44,383 nt of DNA from Bacteroidota bacterium (GTDB lineage Bacteria; Bacteroidota; Bacteroidia; Chitinophagales; Chitinophagaceae), in NCBI GenBank assembly GCA_030706635.1, contig JAUZOD010000034.1, positions 1 to 44,383 on the forward strand, read 5' to 3'. The translations under genes and the position numbers were made by a program. Under the pieces are notes generated by a model. That model was not told the DNA's origin, did not search any database, and saw nothing but the letters and a program-made list of their open reading frames with translations. Position 1 is the first letter of the stretch; each line of letters begins with the position of its first letter. Positions 15,631-24,163 of this stretch are shown here, piece after piece.

Positions 15631-17811
15631 TTACTTTTTTAATACCTCATCCGGTATCATCTGGTCGCGTATACGCTCAAATGGTTTATTCACTTTACTG
15701 TTCCGGGATATATCCCAAAGATTTTTATTCAGTTGGCGCAGCGCAAGAACAGCAGGCACCCAGGCCTGGGTCCATCCCGCTTCTATGGACCAGGCTCCCC
15801 ACCCTGCATCTGCGTCTGAACCGATATAATCCCACTGCCGGTAATCAAATGCCCGGAACCAACCACCATCCAGCTCCCTGTGCTTTTTACTCCGCACCTG
15901 GATGCGAATAAGGAAATCCGCCAGCTTATCCGCCATTCTTTTATATTGCATATCCCGGGTTGCAGCGTATGCTTCGTGAAGCCCCAGAGCGGTAAAATTA
16001 CAGGTGTACAATAAGTCTGCCAGCGGATCGCCATTCTCCTGTATCAGAGGAGCCTCTCCTGTTCCATAGGCAGCATTTGACCCCGGAGGAGCCATATCTC
16101 CATGATCCAAAGCGCCGAGTTCTTCCCGGATCGCGCCGGAGCTACCCTGGCATTTTTCAATATCGGTGGCTATTTGTTTCAGCCACTCGCGATATTGGGG
16201 CTTGTCATCCACCCTGATCAACCAGGCCAGTGGAAGCAGCATCCGCCCCCGTTCCTGCTGGATTCCATTCGTCCACCGCCAGCCATTCGGATATGCCGCC
16301 ATCATCATACGGATGCCATTCCTGGTCTTCTCCAGAAGAGGTTTCCAGTGTGTCTTGTCATATAGCCACAGATAGGAAGCCCAGGTCCAGGCTTCGTAAT
16401 GCGGCTGCAACTGAATCGTATTCTTATTCCAATAATGCTGCCAGCCATCGCGAAGTAGATCGGGGTTTTCTATTCGCCAGCCCCGGAATCCATTGACCCC
16501 GGTCGTTCTGAAGTTTCCCAGGATATTTTTCACAAGCACTTCATTCCACCGGTCTGTATCCAGTATAGCTGAAGTTCCTATGCAACCGAGAATTGTCTTG
16601 ATGTCGTTATCCTGATAAAGCGCCTGGGCGTTTCCCGGCGCCCAAAAAAGAAGACCATAATTTGCTTTATTGCAATCATTTTGAAATAATCCGGAGCGGA
16701 AATAAACCCAGTCCAGCAGATTTCCGGCAATCAGCCGGCTGCGTTTGTCGCCATCCAATATTGACCGGAGTGCAAATGCCAGGGCGCTTTCCCCGTTAAC
16801 ATCACTGCGGAGCCACCAGCGGGTAAACTGACTTCCATCCAGATGAACCTGCGACGTTATTCCTTCCAAAACACCAAATGTTCCGTCGCCAGCCTGCCCT
16901 TTCGGTTGAGGCGCTGCATTATTTACTGAAGGCACGGTCGTGAGCCTGTTGGAATCATTCAGCTTCCACAAGTGTTTATATTCTTCCCAGCCCTGTTCAT
17001 TCAGCAGCATTTTGGCGTTGCTGTACCAGTCCATCCCCCTTTGAACGGCTAATAGCCCGGCATCCGGAGGAAGCTTCAGTTCACGGCCATAGGATGGAAG
17101 AACCGTCGGTGTCCAATTGAGTTGTTGCGCCGGGGCAGCGCGACCCTCCGCCCATTGCAGAATATACGACCATATAGCCTGTATGGCCTCCTTCGGCGCA
17201 TAACGTGCCGTAATAAACTGGCTTAGTTTGGTGGTTGAAACCAATAGATGATCAGCATTCATTTTGAATAATATCGCCCGAGCATGGGCAGCTGTGTCCA
17301 ATCCATATACCGCGCTGTCATACCCGGCTACTTTCGCCACAACAAGCAGCGGATCCTCTGCCTGAACGGGCAAATAGTTACAATCATGTAAAACCAATAT
17401 CTGCATCGGGAACAATTTCTTAATGGCCGTTGACGTAACCACTACCCGTTCCAATACGGCAGCGCGGGGAGGCCCCATTTCTACTCCAGGCAAATAAGAA
17501 GGATATTCTATATATAACCTGAGTTCTTTAGTGCGTGCTTTCGCCAGGATGGAGGCGGAGATGGCAGTCGTATTTGCCGGGTAGCCATCAGCCAGAATTA
17601 ATACGCCCGCTGCTTCCGCGGCATGATCAACCGCCTCCTCGGGCGTGTTATACCGTTGACAACCAAACCTGTTTTCTTTTAATGTGATGTACAGGTCATT
17701 ATCCGCCCTACAGGCAAGTACGATCCCGTTCCGGCTTTTTGCAGGTTGCGATTGAGTCGGGCAGGGCAACAACAGCACGAAACAAAAATAGAATGTTCTT
17801 AATGAATTCAT
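15631..17811 (-). CDS. Secreted 726-aa protein, probable (alpha/alpha) toroid enzyme, unknown
   Basis: The product has 726 aa with a signal peptide (MNSLRTFYFCFVLLLPCPTQS, cleavage near residue 22). Residues 28-230 form an alpha/beta region that resembles a flavodoxin- or glutamine-amidotransferase-like fold (IVLACRADNDLYITL, GVLILADGYPANT), as in trehalose-utilisation-like families. Residues 260-715 are helical and rich in Trp/Asp with spaced W-x-x-x-L helices (RWWLRSDVNGESALAF, EAWTWASYLWLYDKTHW, AGWGAWSIEAGWTQAWV), typical of (alpha/alpha)6 toroid glycosidases or lyases. I cannot assign a family. Position between an NPCBM fusion protein and a DUF1080 protein in one operon (gaps 78 and 119 bp) supports a carbohydrate role. 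Confidence 0.7.
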   Translation of the reverse strand: MNSLRTFYFCFVLLLPCPTQSQPAKSRNGIVLACRADNDLYITLKENRFGCQRYNTPEEAVDHAAEAAGVLILADGYPANTTAISASILAKARTKELRLYIEYPSYLPGVEMGPPRAAVLERVVVTSTAIKKLFPMQILVLHDCNYLPVQAEDPLLVVAKVAGYDSAVYGLDTAAHARAILFKMNADHLLVSTTKLSQFITARYAPKEAIQAIWSYILQWAEGRAAPAQQLNWTPTVLPSYGRELKLPPDAGLLAVQRGMDWYSNAKMLLNEQGWEEYKHLWKLNDSNRLTTVPSVNNAAPQPKGQAGDGTFGVLEGITSQVHLDGSQFTRWWLRSDVNGESALAFALRSILDGDKRSRLIAGNLLDWVYFRSGLFQNDCNKANYGLLFWAPGNAQALYQDNDIKTILGCIGTSAILDTDRWNEVLVKNILGNFRTTGVNGFRGWRIENPDLLRDGWQHYWNKNTIQLQPHYEAWTWASYLWLYDKTHWKPLLEKTRNGIRMMMAAYPNGWRWTNGIQQERGRMLLPLAWLIRVDDKPQYREWLKQIATDIEKCQGSSGAIREELGALDHGDMAPPGSNAAYGTGEAPLIQENGDPLADLLYTCNFTALGLHEAYAATRDMQYKRMADKLADFLIRIQVRSKKHRELDGGWFRAFDYRQWDYIGSDADAGWGAWSIEAGWTQAWVPAVLALRQLNKNLWDISRNSKVNKPFERIRDQMIPDEVLKK

Positions 17812-17889
17812 TTGTCTTCCGTTTATTTTCCCGCGGTTCTTGTGTACGCAGAATTCCCCGATATTATATTAAGATCTAAAATTCATTGT

Positions 17890-19506
17890 TTATTTTTTTT
17901 GTATGAACCCGGCATCAACGAGATTACCCAAATCATAGGGACTGGGGCTGCCCGCGTCCATGCAGGCTATCCGCATGGTGCGGCTGCCCGGCGGGATCTT
18001 CACATCAAAACGCCAGGGCTCCTGGGAGATCCGCATTACCGGGCTTTCCGCAAGCATCACCCCGTCAACAAAAACACGAAATACAACACTGCAATGCATG
18101 GCCCTGTTGCGTCCCATATCTTCCTTCACCATGTTATCTGCGATTCCTGCAAGGCCGACAAAACGATCGTATTCTGGCTTCAATTCATAGTGAACTCCGC
18201 CCGGCGCCACGAATCCCAGGCCTTTCTGATAACTTTTATCCCGGATCTGAAGCGGTTTTTTTTCGTAGGACTTTCCAACTTCAGGCATAAACAAACAAGC
18301 GGCATACACAGGTCCAAGCAGTGAATAGGGATCGGGGATGTTTTTGAGCTCATCAAGATAAATATCCGGCTTGGGGGGCATGGGTGGCAGGCGGACGAAA
18401 TAGGCGCTGGAAGGCAGGCTCACTTTCCGGCCATTTCGAAATGCCGCAGTTTTCAAATCGGTTGTTCTGGTAAAGATCAACGGCTTGTGATATACCGGTG
18501 AGCCCGCGTAGGGTTCAGTTCCGTCGGTTGTATAATGAATCTGGATATCCCGGAGAAGCCGTGACGTGAGGGAAACCGTTACTTCCTTTTCAAAAAAATA
18601 AGGGCGCAGGGGTTTACCCCATGGTGTAATGCGAACGGTTTCGACCATCCACTGATCGTTCCATACGCCGGCTTTCCTCCATTCATCCACAACATTGATC
18701 GTCGGTACGCCTGCCCGTTCCAGATCATCGTCTGTTTGCTGTGTGCCAGTGTCTGGCGTATAGCCCTTCGCAGGATCATAAATTGTAATGGCGTCGTTAA
18801 TGTCCCGCGCAAGCATACAGTTCAATCCGGCCTGAACCATGAATTTCAACGCGCCGGGCTTCCCGAACAGGCACACGTTCGTATGAAGTCCCGTATAAAT
18901 AATATGATCGATACCGCGATTTTTTAATAGCGTATACACTTCCTCCGTGCTGCTGGTGATAAAGTCTGTTTCCGCAATCTTCAAATCGGGAGCCATGCCA
19001 TCCCAGCCGTAGTCCATGATGCATTCAATACCGGGTCCGCACATACACATGCCACCAGGCGCAGTAAAATTTACCGGCGGCATCCCGTGCGCGTCAGGCA
19101 CCGGAATTAATTTTTGGCCAAGGAGTTTCTCCCGCTGCGGATACCCCGCATAATTACCAGCCACATCGCTGGGATCCCAGACGATGGTCATCCCCATTTT
19201 ACGCGCGCATTCCAGGGCGCGGTTCCAACGGGGTATCATAGCCACAACCCTTTCGGTAGCCGTCATACACCAATGAAAATTCCAGGAATCTATGATGATA
19301 ACAGCCACTTTCCTTGAATCCACTTTTTCCTGTCTGAAAATTTCGCGATTGGTTTTGGGATCTTTCGTGCGAAGGCTTAATGTTAACTGTTTGTATTCAC
19401 AGGACGTTTTATCCGTTGAAGGTCCGCTCTTCATTGAAACCGGCGTTTTCGGGTGAACATCCAACAGGAACAAGGGTAGTAAAAAAAGAATTGCATTTTT
19501 TCTCAT
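17890..19506 (-). CDS. Secreted isochorismatase-fold hydrolase fused to CHB_HEX_C and NPCBM domains
   Basis: The product has 538 aa with an N-terminal signal (MRKNAILFLLPLFLLDVHP). Residues about 65-285 are a cysteine-hydrolase (isochorismatase) fold: VAVIIIDSWNFHW with the acidic residue, and GLHTNVCLFGKPG with Cys212 at the nucleophile position. The usual catalytic Lys region reads ETDFITSS, so Lys is not obvious. Residues about 297-370 form a chitobiase C-terminal/Fn3-associated module (IHYTTDGTEPYAGSPVYHKP). Residues about 375-535 are an NPCBM carbohydrate-binding domain (SYQKGLGFVAPGGVHYEL, FVGLAGIADN, then VFRVFVDGVMLAESPVM). The arrangement points to a periplasmic or surface enzyme acting on a glycan-linked substrate; the reaction is unknown. 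Confidence 0.85.
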   Translation of the reverse strand: MRKNAILFLLPLFLLDVHPKTPVSMKSGPSTDKTSCEYKQLTLSLRTKDPKTNREIFRQEKVDSRKVAVIIIDSWNFHWCMTATERVVAMIPRWNRALECARKMGMTIVWDPSDVAGNYAGYPQREKLLGQKLIPVPDAHGMPPVNFTAPGGMCMCGPGIECIMDYGWDGMAPDLKIAETDFITSSTEEVYTLLKNRGIDHIIYTGLHTNVCLFGKPGALKFMVQAGLNCMLARDINDAITIYDPAKGYTPDTGTQQTDDDLERAGVPTINVVDEWRKAGVWNDQWMVETVRITPWGKPLRPYFFEKEVTVSLTSRLLRDIQIHYTTDGTEPYAGSPVYHKPLIFTRTTDLKTAAFRNGRKVSLPSSAYFVRLPPMPPKPDIYLDELKNIPDPYSLLGPVYAACLFMPEVGKSYEKKPLQIRDKSYQKGLGFVAPGGVHYELKPEYDRFVGLAGIADNMVKEDMGRNRAMHCSVVFRVFVDGVMLAESPVMRISQEPWRFDVKIPPGSRTMRIACMDAGSPSPYDLGNLVDAGFIQKK

Positions 19507-19606
19507 AACTTTTTTTTTTGACCCCGGAAAGATCCGGGTTTATGAACATGATCTCATCGCTATTGCCTTGCCGGGTAACCAGATCATAATCCTGTTCTGC
19601 TTTGCA

Positions 19607-20953
19607 TTAGCTAACGCCTGCATACAGGCCTTCGATTTTTTCCAGCGGCACGCCCTTTGTTTCAAATATATACCTGGCCACGAAAATAATGATCAATAAA
19701 TTTATTAAGCCGTAAGCCAGGAATGTTACCGGGGCGCCCAGGCCCGAAAGCATCACGGGGAAGGAATAAGAAATTATGGCATTTGCAACCCAGTTGCCAA
19801 AAACAGAAAAAGACGTTGCATTCCCTCTTATCTTATTGGGGAACATTTCGGCGACATATACCCAGAGTACGGCTCCCCAGGTGGAGGCGAACGCGGCAAT
19901 GTAAATAAATATGGTAATCAGAATCAACAGGCTGTCGAGCCGCCGGTTATAAAAGAACCAGCTGATCAAAAGCATACACAGACCCATAATGGCAGAACCG
20001 GCCAATAATAATTTCTTTCTGCCAATCCGGTCAATCAGGGCGAAGGCCAGTATGGTGAAGATCAGGTTGACGATGCCCGTGAGCATGGTCTGGAATAATG
20101 CGCTGCCACCGACATGTATTTTTTCAAAGATGAGCGGCGCATAATAAAAAATTATATTGATGCCGGTAAGCTGTGCTATGGATGCAAATACAATTCCGAT
20201 AAGGACTATTTTTTTATAGCGGGGAGAAAATATCTCCGCGAATCTTAGCCTGCCTGTGTCTTCTTTTATATCTTCTGAAATCAGCTGCAACTCGGCAGAC
20301 GCCTCCTGCGCTGAATATATATTACTGAATATTTTTTTTGCCTGATTCAGTTTGCCTTTTAATATCAGCCAGCGAGGGCTTTCAGGCACGAAAAAAAGCA
20401 GCAGGAGAAACAGCAGCGATGGAACCAGGGCCGCGCCCAGCATATAGCGCCAATGGTTGTTGTAAGTTAAAAATGAATATTTCGCGTTGGCGATGAGATA
20501 ATTGGAAACGAATGACAATAATATGCCCGTTACAATGGCCAGTTGCTGCAACATGCCCAGCCTTCCCCGGAACCCGGGCGGAGCGATCTCAGAAATATAA
20601 ATGGGCGTCAGGGCTGAAGCCATCCCGATGGCCATTCCGCCAATAAAACGATAGATGATCAGCCCGGCAAAATTGCCGGCAATCCCGCTTCCCAATGCCG
20701 CAATGCCATACAATATGGCCGTTACAATCATCATGTTTTTACGACCGGACCGGTCGGCCAGACGGCCCGCAAAAAAAGCACCCGGTATGCATCCTATGGA
20801 AGAAGAGGCTACAAGCAGGCCAATGGAAGCATCACCCAAATGAAAATAATCCTTCAGGGTAAATAATGCTCCGGCAATCACGGCCGTATCAAAACCAAAA
20901 AGCAAACCGCCCAGAGCAGCTACAACGGAAATCAGAATGCTGTATCGTTTCAT
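19607..20953 (-). CDS. MFS sugar transporter, sugar-porter (XylE/GLUT-like) family
   Basis: The product has 448 aa with 12 predicted transmembrane helices. Sugar-porter signatures are present: FDTAVIAGA in helix 1, GRLADRSGRKNMM in loop 2-3, YISEIAPPGFRGRLG after helix 4, PESPRWLILKGK before the central loop, DRIGRKKLL in loop 8-9, and the C-terminal FETKGVPLEKIE. These inner-membrane proteins import a monosaccharide or polyol by proton symport or facilitated diffusion. It is the first gene of the minus-strand operon that continues with the isochorismatase-NPCBM fusion, the 726-aa protein and the DUF1080 protein, so it probably imports the sugar they release. The 5' region (20954-21147) is shared with a divergent membrane-protein gene. 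Confidence 0.95.
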   Translation of the reverse strand: MKRYSILISVVAALGGLLFGFDTAVIAGALFTLKDYFHLGDASIGLLVASSSIGCIPGAFFAGRLADRSGRKNMMIVTAILYGIAALGSGIAGNFAGLIIYRFIGGMAIGMASALTPIYISEIAPPGFRGRLGMLQQLAIVTGILLSFVSNYLIANAKYSFLTYNNHWRYMLGAALVPSLLFLLLLFFVPESPRWLILKGKLNQAKKIFSNIYSAQEASAELQLISEDIKEDTGRLRFAEIFSPRYKKIVLIGIVFASIAQLTGINIIFYYAPLIFEKIHVGGSALFQTMLTGIVNLIFTILAFALIDRIGRKKLLLAGSAIMGLCMLLISWFFYNRRLDSLLILITIFIYIAAFASTWGAVLWVYVAEMFPNKIRGNATSFSVFGNWVANAIISYSFPVMLSGLGAPVTFLAYGLINLLIIIFVARYIFETKGVPLEKIEGLYAGVS

Positions 20954-21147
20954 GTTATTTCCTATGTAAAATCAGTAAGTGACCAATTCCCGTGTGCGGG
21001 AAGGCCAAACCGCAGAAAAAAGATAGGAATAAACCCTGGCATTGCGCGCAATCCGGATCATAAGTTTGGTGAAAGCCTATATTTCAACTGACTATATTAT
21101 AATTGCAAAGAAAAACAACCACCACGACACCCAACAACCCCCAACGC

Positions 21148-22497
21148 ATGAAATATCCCGCTTTCTTTTTCCAAAAAATGTTGCCGGTAGCTATTGCATT
21201 GGGTACGGCCTGGGCTGCCCGTGGCCAGATCGGTCATGAATATGGTGCCGCCTGGGCGGGAGCTATCGGCATACTGGTGGTGATCGTATTGTCGGGTCGC
21301 AGCGACTGGTTTGCACGGTTACCTGTAATCGTTGCCCTGGGTTCTATTTCCTGGGGTATCGGTGGCATCATGAGTTATGGGATCGTAGTGGGCTATGGAC
21401 ACGCGGGTGATTATCTGAACGTGAGTTATGGTTTGATGATGCTGCTGGTCATCGGCGGGCTGTACGGATTCCTTGGAGGCGGAATAACAGGCCTGGCGCT
21501 GGAGTCTTCTTCCGGAAAAAAAATCGACTGGGCAGCCCTGTTCACCCAGCTGTTTGTCGGTGGTTATTTGTGCTGGGGGCTTTTAATAAATGAGCTGGAA
21601 TGGCTGATGACGCCACCGAGATCCGAAATGTGGGCAGCCTGTTTAGGTGCTTCTTTGGCATTGGGCTGGTATCTGTTCCGCAATGGATATAAGCATGCAC
21701 TACGCACCGCATGTTTCAGCGCATTGGGCGCCGGATTTGGATTTGGAGCCGGTAATTTTTTTCAAAGAATGGGCGCCGCTTCGGGGGTCGATTTTAACTG
21801 GTGGAATGTGATGGAATATTCCATTGGTTTTTTTGGCGGACTGGGAATGGCTTATGGGGTATTCTCAGGTGGTCATTGGCCGAAGGGAAGGGAGGCGGAC
21901 AAAGGATCCAACATGGCCGGTTGGATTTTCCTGCTGATACTGCTCCCCTCAATTTGTCTGGTCGAGGGCGTGAATACCAAAACGATGACCGGAATGGGCA
22001 AGCGCCTGCTCGCCGATGACCCGGCTTCCTTTGCATTAAACTGGCAGTGGATCTCCTGGATTCTGTCTCTCGTCTGCATGATCCTGACCGGATGGATCGC
22101 ATATCGCTACCATTTCCGGGCGCGGGCTTCAGTCCAAAAACAAGGGACTTCTTTCAAAAAAATTGCCCTCACCATTACCATGCTGTACCTGGCCTGGTAT
22201 ATATTGATCAGCAATATTATTGGCGCGACCTGGTTAACAGCCCATTTCAGCTCACAGCATTTATATTGGGCAAACCTGCTCGTTTTGTATTTTCTGCTGC
22301 GTGGCAAAACAGCAGCTCCTGCGACTGATGGGCTCACTGCCGATATGGCCGCCGACGCTGATGATCACGGAAATGAAAGGCCCTATTGGCGCACTTTGTT
22401 AACATGGTGGGCATTCGCGATTCTGTCCATATTGTTGTTAAGTTATATTGCCATATCCTGCAGCCCGGCGAGCGCCCATGTGCAACTGCGGTTTTAA
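21148..22497 (+). CDS. Unknown multipass membrane protein, about 449 aa
   Basis: The ATG at 21148 (MKYPAFFFQKMLPVAIALG) is preferred over an in-frame TTG at 21103. The protein is very hydrophobic with about 11 transmembrane helices, many glycine-rich (GGLYGFLGGGITG, GAGFGFGAGNFFQ, YSIGFFGGLGMAYG). The conserved-looking patch GTAWAARGQIGHEYGAAWAG near residues 18-37 could line a substrate site. A Glu-Trp pair in NELEWLMTPP may be functional. I do not recognise the family. It is divergent from the MFS sugar-porter operon with a 194-bp shared upstream region, so it may belong to the same sugar pathway. Confidence 0.75.
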   Translation: MKYPAFFFQKMLPVAIALGTAWAARGQIGHEYGAAWAGAIGILVVIVLSGRSDWFARLPVIVALGSISWGIGGIMSYGIVVGYGHAGDYLNVSYGLMMLLVIGGLYGFLGGGITGLALESSSGKKIDWAALFTQLFVGGYLCWGLLINELEWLMTPPRSEMWAACLGASLALGWYLFRNGYKHALRTACFSALGAGFGFGAGNFFQRMGAASGVDFNWWNVMEYSIGFFGGLGMAYGVFSGGHWPKGREADKGSNMAGWIFLLILLPSICLVEGVNTKTMTGMGKRLLADDPASFALNWQWISWILSLVCMILTGWIAYRYHFRARASVQKQGTSFKKIALTITMLYLAWYILISNIIGATWLTAHFSSQHLYWANLLVLYFLLRGKTAAPATDGLTADMAADADDHGNERPYWRTLLTWWAFAILSILLLSYIAISCSPASAHVQLRF

Positions 22498-22530
22498 TAC
22501 CCGGGATTTATTGGCCATTGAGCAGCAAGC

Positions 22531-23568
22531 CTACACCGCGCATTTTGCGTGGTAATTGATCAGTTCGATCGGCAATTGAACCGCTTCATATCCTTTGTAG
22601 AAATGCAGGGCCTCTTCAAGAACAGCAGAGATCTCCACAAAAGTCGTCAGCAGCATCAGTCTTTTGGTAAACGCCGTGATACCGGGGAGCCCTTTCAGGT
22701 AGCCTGCGTATTTCCCGCGCATGGCATACATCCCTTTTTCTTTTCCTTTCCAGGCAATAGACCGGGCCAGGTGATCTTTACATACGGATATCCGTTCCTG
22801 CACCGTTGGAGGATTGGCCAACCCACCGGTTTTTATAAAATGTTTTATTTCCCTGAATATCCAGGGATGACCAATGGCGGCGCGACCGATCATGATGCCA
22901 TCGACGCCGTATTTGTTTTTATAATCAAGCGCTTTTTGCGGGCTGTTAATATCGCCATTCCCAAAAACGGGGATGTGTATACCCGGATTATTTTTTACTT
23001 CTCCGATCAGGTGCCAGTCGGCCATTCCCTTATACATCTGGCAGCGGGTGCGGCCATGAATGGTCAGCGCTTTGATACCCACATCCTGAAGGCGCAGGGC
23101 AACATCCATGATATTTTTGCTGTCATCATCCCATCCCAATCTTGTTTTGACGGTTACCGGAAGGCGGGTGGAGCGCACACAGGCGGAACTGAGGCGGACC
23201 ATCAGATCAATATCTTTGAGTACGCCTGCCCCGGCCCCCCTGGCAGCTACCTGCTTTACAGGGCAGCCGAAATTAATATCGAGCAGGTCGGGACGGACGA
23301 TATCAACGATCTCCGACGCCATGGCCAGGCTATCTTCATCCCCGCCAAAGATCTGTACGCCTACCGGCCTTTCTTCATCAAAAATATCCAGTTTCCTTTT
23401 GCAGGCTGTGGAATTCCTGATCAGTCCTTCACTCGAAATGAATTCCGTGTACAGCAGATCGGCACCCAGTTCCCTGCAGATCGCCCGGAAGGGCGGATCG
23501 CTTACGTCTTCCATCGGCGCGAGAAGCAGTGGGAAACCGGGTAGCAGGATATTGTCAATTCTTACCAA
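22531..23568 (-). CDS. dusB: tRNA-dihydrouridine synthase, DusB type
   Basis: The product has 345 aa and is complete. It reduces uridine to dihydrouridine in the tRNA D-loop with FMN and NADPH. TIM-barrel motifs are in order: LAPMEDVSDPPFR (about 16-28, FMN site), DINFGCPVKQV with the catalytic Cys near residue 100, TVKTRLGWDD, TIHGRTRCQMYKG, VFGNGDI and MIGRAAIGHPWIF. The C-terminal helical tRNA-binding part has MRGKYAGYLKGLPG. It is a single housekeeping gene convergent with the unknown membrane-protein gene (34-bp gap). Confidence 0.96.
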   Translation of the reverse strand: MVRIDNILLPGFPLLLAPMEDVSDPPFRAICRELGADLLYTEFISSEGLIRNSTACKRKLDIFDEERPVGVQIFGGDEDSLAMASEIVDIVRPDLLDINFGCPVKQVAARGAGAGVLKDIDLMVRLSSACVRSTRLPVTVKTRLGWDDDSKNIMDVALRLQDVGIKALTIHGRTRCQMYKGMADWHLIGEVKNNPGIHIPVFGNGDINSPQKALDYKNKYGVDGIMIGRAAIGHPWIFREIKHFIKTGGLANPPTVQERISVCKDHLARSIAWKGKEKGMYAMRGKYAGYLKGLPGITAFTKRLMLLTTFVEISAVLEEALHFYKGYEAVQLPIELINYHAKCAV

Positions 23569-23720
23569 AGGGATGTATCATTTTGGGGAAGCGTTTTGCA
23601 GATCAGAAATTTGCGGCTGGCCGGCTTCCCATATACAAATTTACATTACAGATGTCATGTGCTCAAAATAAGGCCCGTTAGCCCCGATGCCATCCGGGCT
23701 GAAAAGGTCATAGAACCGAC

Positions 23721-23732
23721 TGATATTGCTCA
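23721..23732 (+). promoter_or_regulatory. Weak candidate FNR-type site upstream of the ABC relic and P-type ATPase
   Basis: TGATATTGCTCA has the TGA-N6-TCA core but breaks the TGAY-N4-RTCA pattern at one base (C for R). At the 33-bp distance seen in the other promoters (23756-23763) the sequence is TATATTGT, only a partial -7 match. It could drive the ABC fragment and the ATPase gene at 24164. It is clearly weaker than the six sites listed below. Confidence 0.3.
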
Positions 23733-23813
23733 ACCGGCTTATATGGGCATCGGGATATATTGTATATTTTTAACAGCCAGGAACTAAATCACGCTTGATC
23801 TCTACGGTGCCGA

Positions 23814-24146
23814 ATGCGACAATACTTCCTTTTTTTTCATAAATACAGAAAGACGCTTCTGCTGGCTCCTCTTGCGCGGGCATCGGTGGCGAGGCCTTCC
23901 ATCCTGATCCTGGATGAGGCTACCAGTTCAATGGATACCCGCACTGAACAAATCATACAGGAAGGTATGGACCGGCTGATGCAGGGCCGCACCAGCTTTG
24001 TGATTGCCCATCGCCTGTCCACCGTCCGTAATGCTGATGAAATTATGGTTCTGGAAAATGGCGAAATCATAGAACGGGGAAATCATTTTGCTTTATTGAA
24101 GCAAAAAGGCAGGTACTATGAATTGTATACCGGTCAGTTTGATTAA
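23814..24146 (+). pseudogene. C-terminal relic of an MsbA-type ABC transporter
   Basis: The frame encodes 110 aa, of which residues 15-110 match the end of an ABC-exporter nucleotide-binding domain: Walker [13 protein letters not shown], the switch [20 protein letters not shown] and the closing tail [20 protein letters not shown]. The membrane domain, Walker A, Q-loop and the LSGGQ signature are missing. The first 14 residues are unrelated, and [14 protein letters not shown] looks like a mutated LLAIARAIVADP. It cannot hydrolyse ATP. It ends 17 bp before the P-type ATPase start, so it may be transcribed with it. Confidence 0.8.
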
Positions 24147-24163
24147 TTTAAAAAATTTCGCAA

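Noticed and set aside
19510-19545. T-run next to a CCCGGA/TCCGGG hairpin as a terminator
   Set aside because: On the plus strand the T-run precedes the hairpin, and on the minus strand the hairpin is followed by A's leading into the ATG at 19506; neither order gives a Rho-independent terminator.
22549-23544. 331-aa plus-strand ORF opposite dusB
   Set aside because: It is a long antisense frame over an intact DusB with all motifs; the translation has no recognisable domain.
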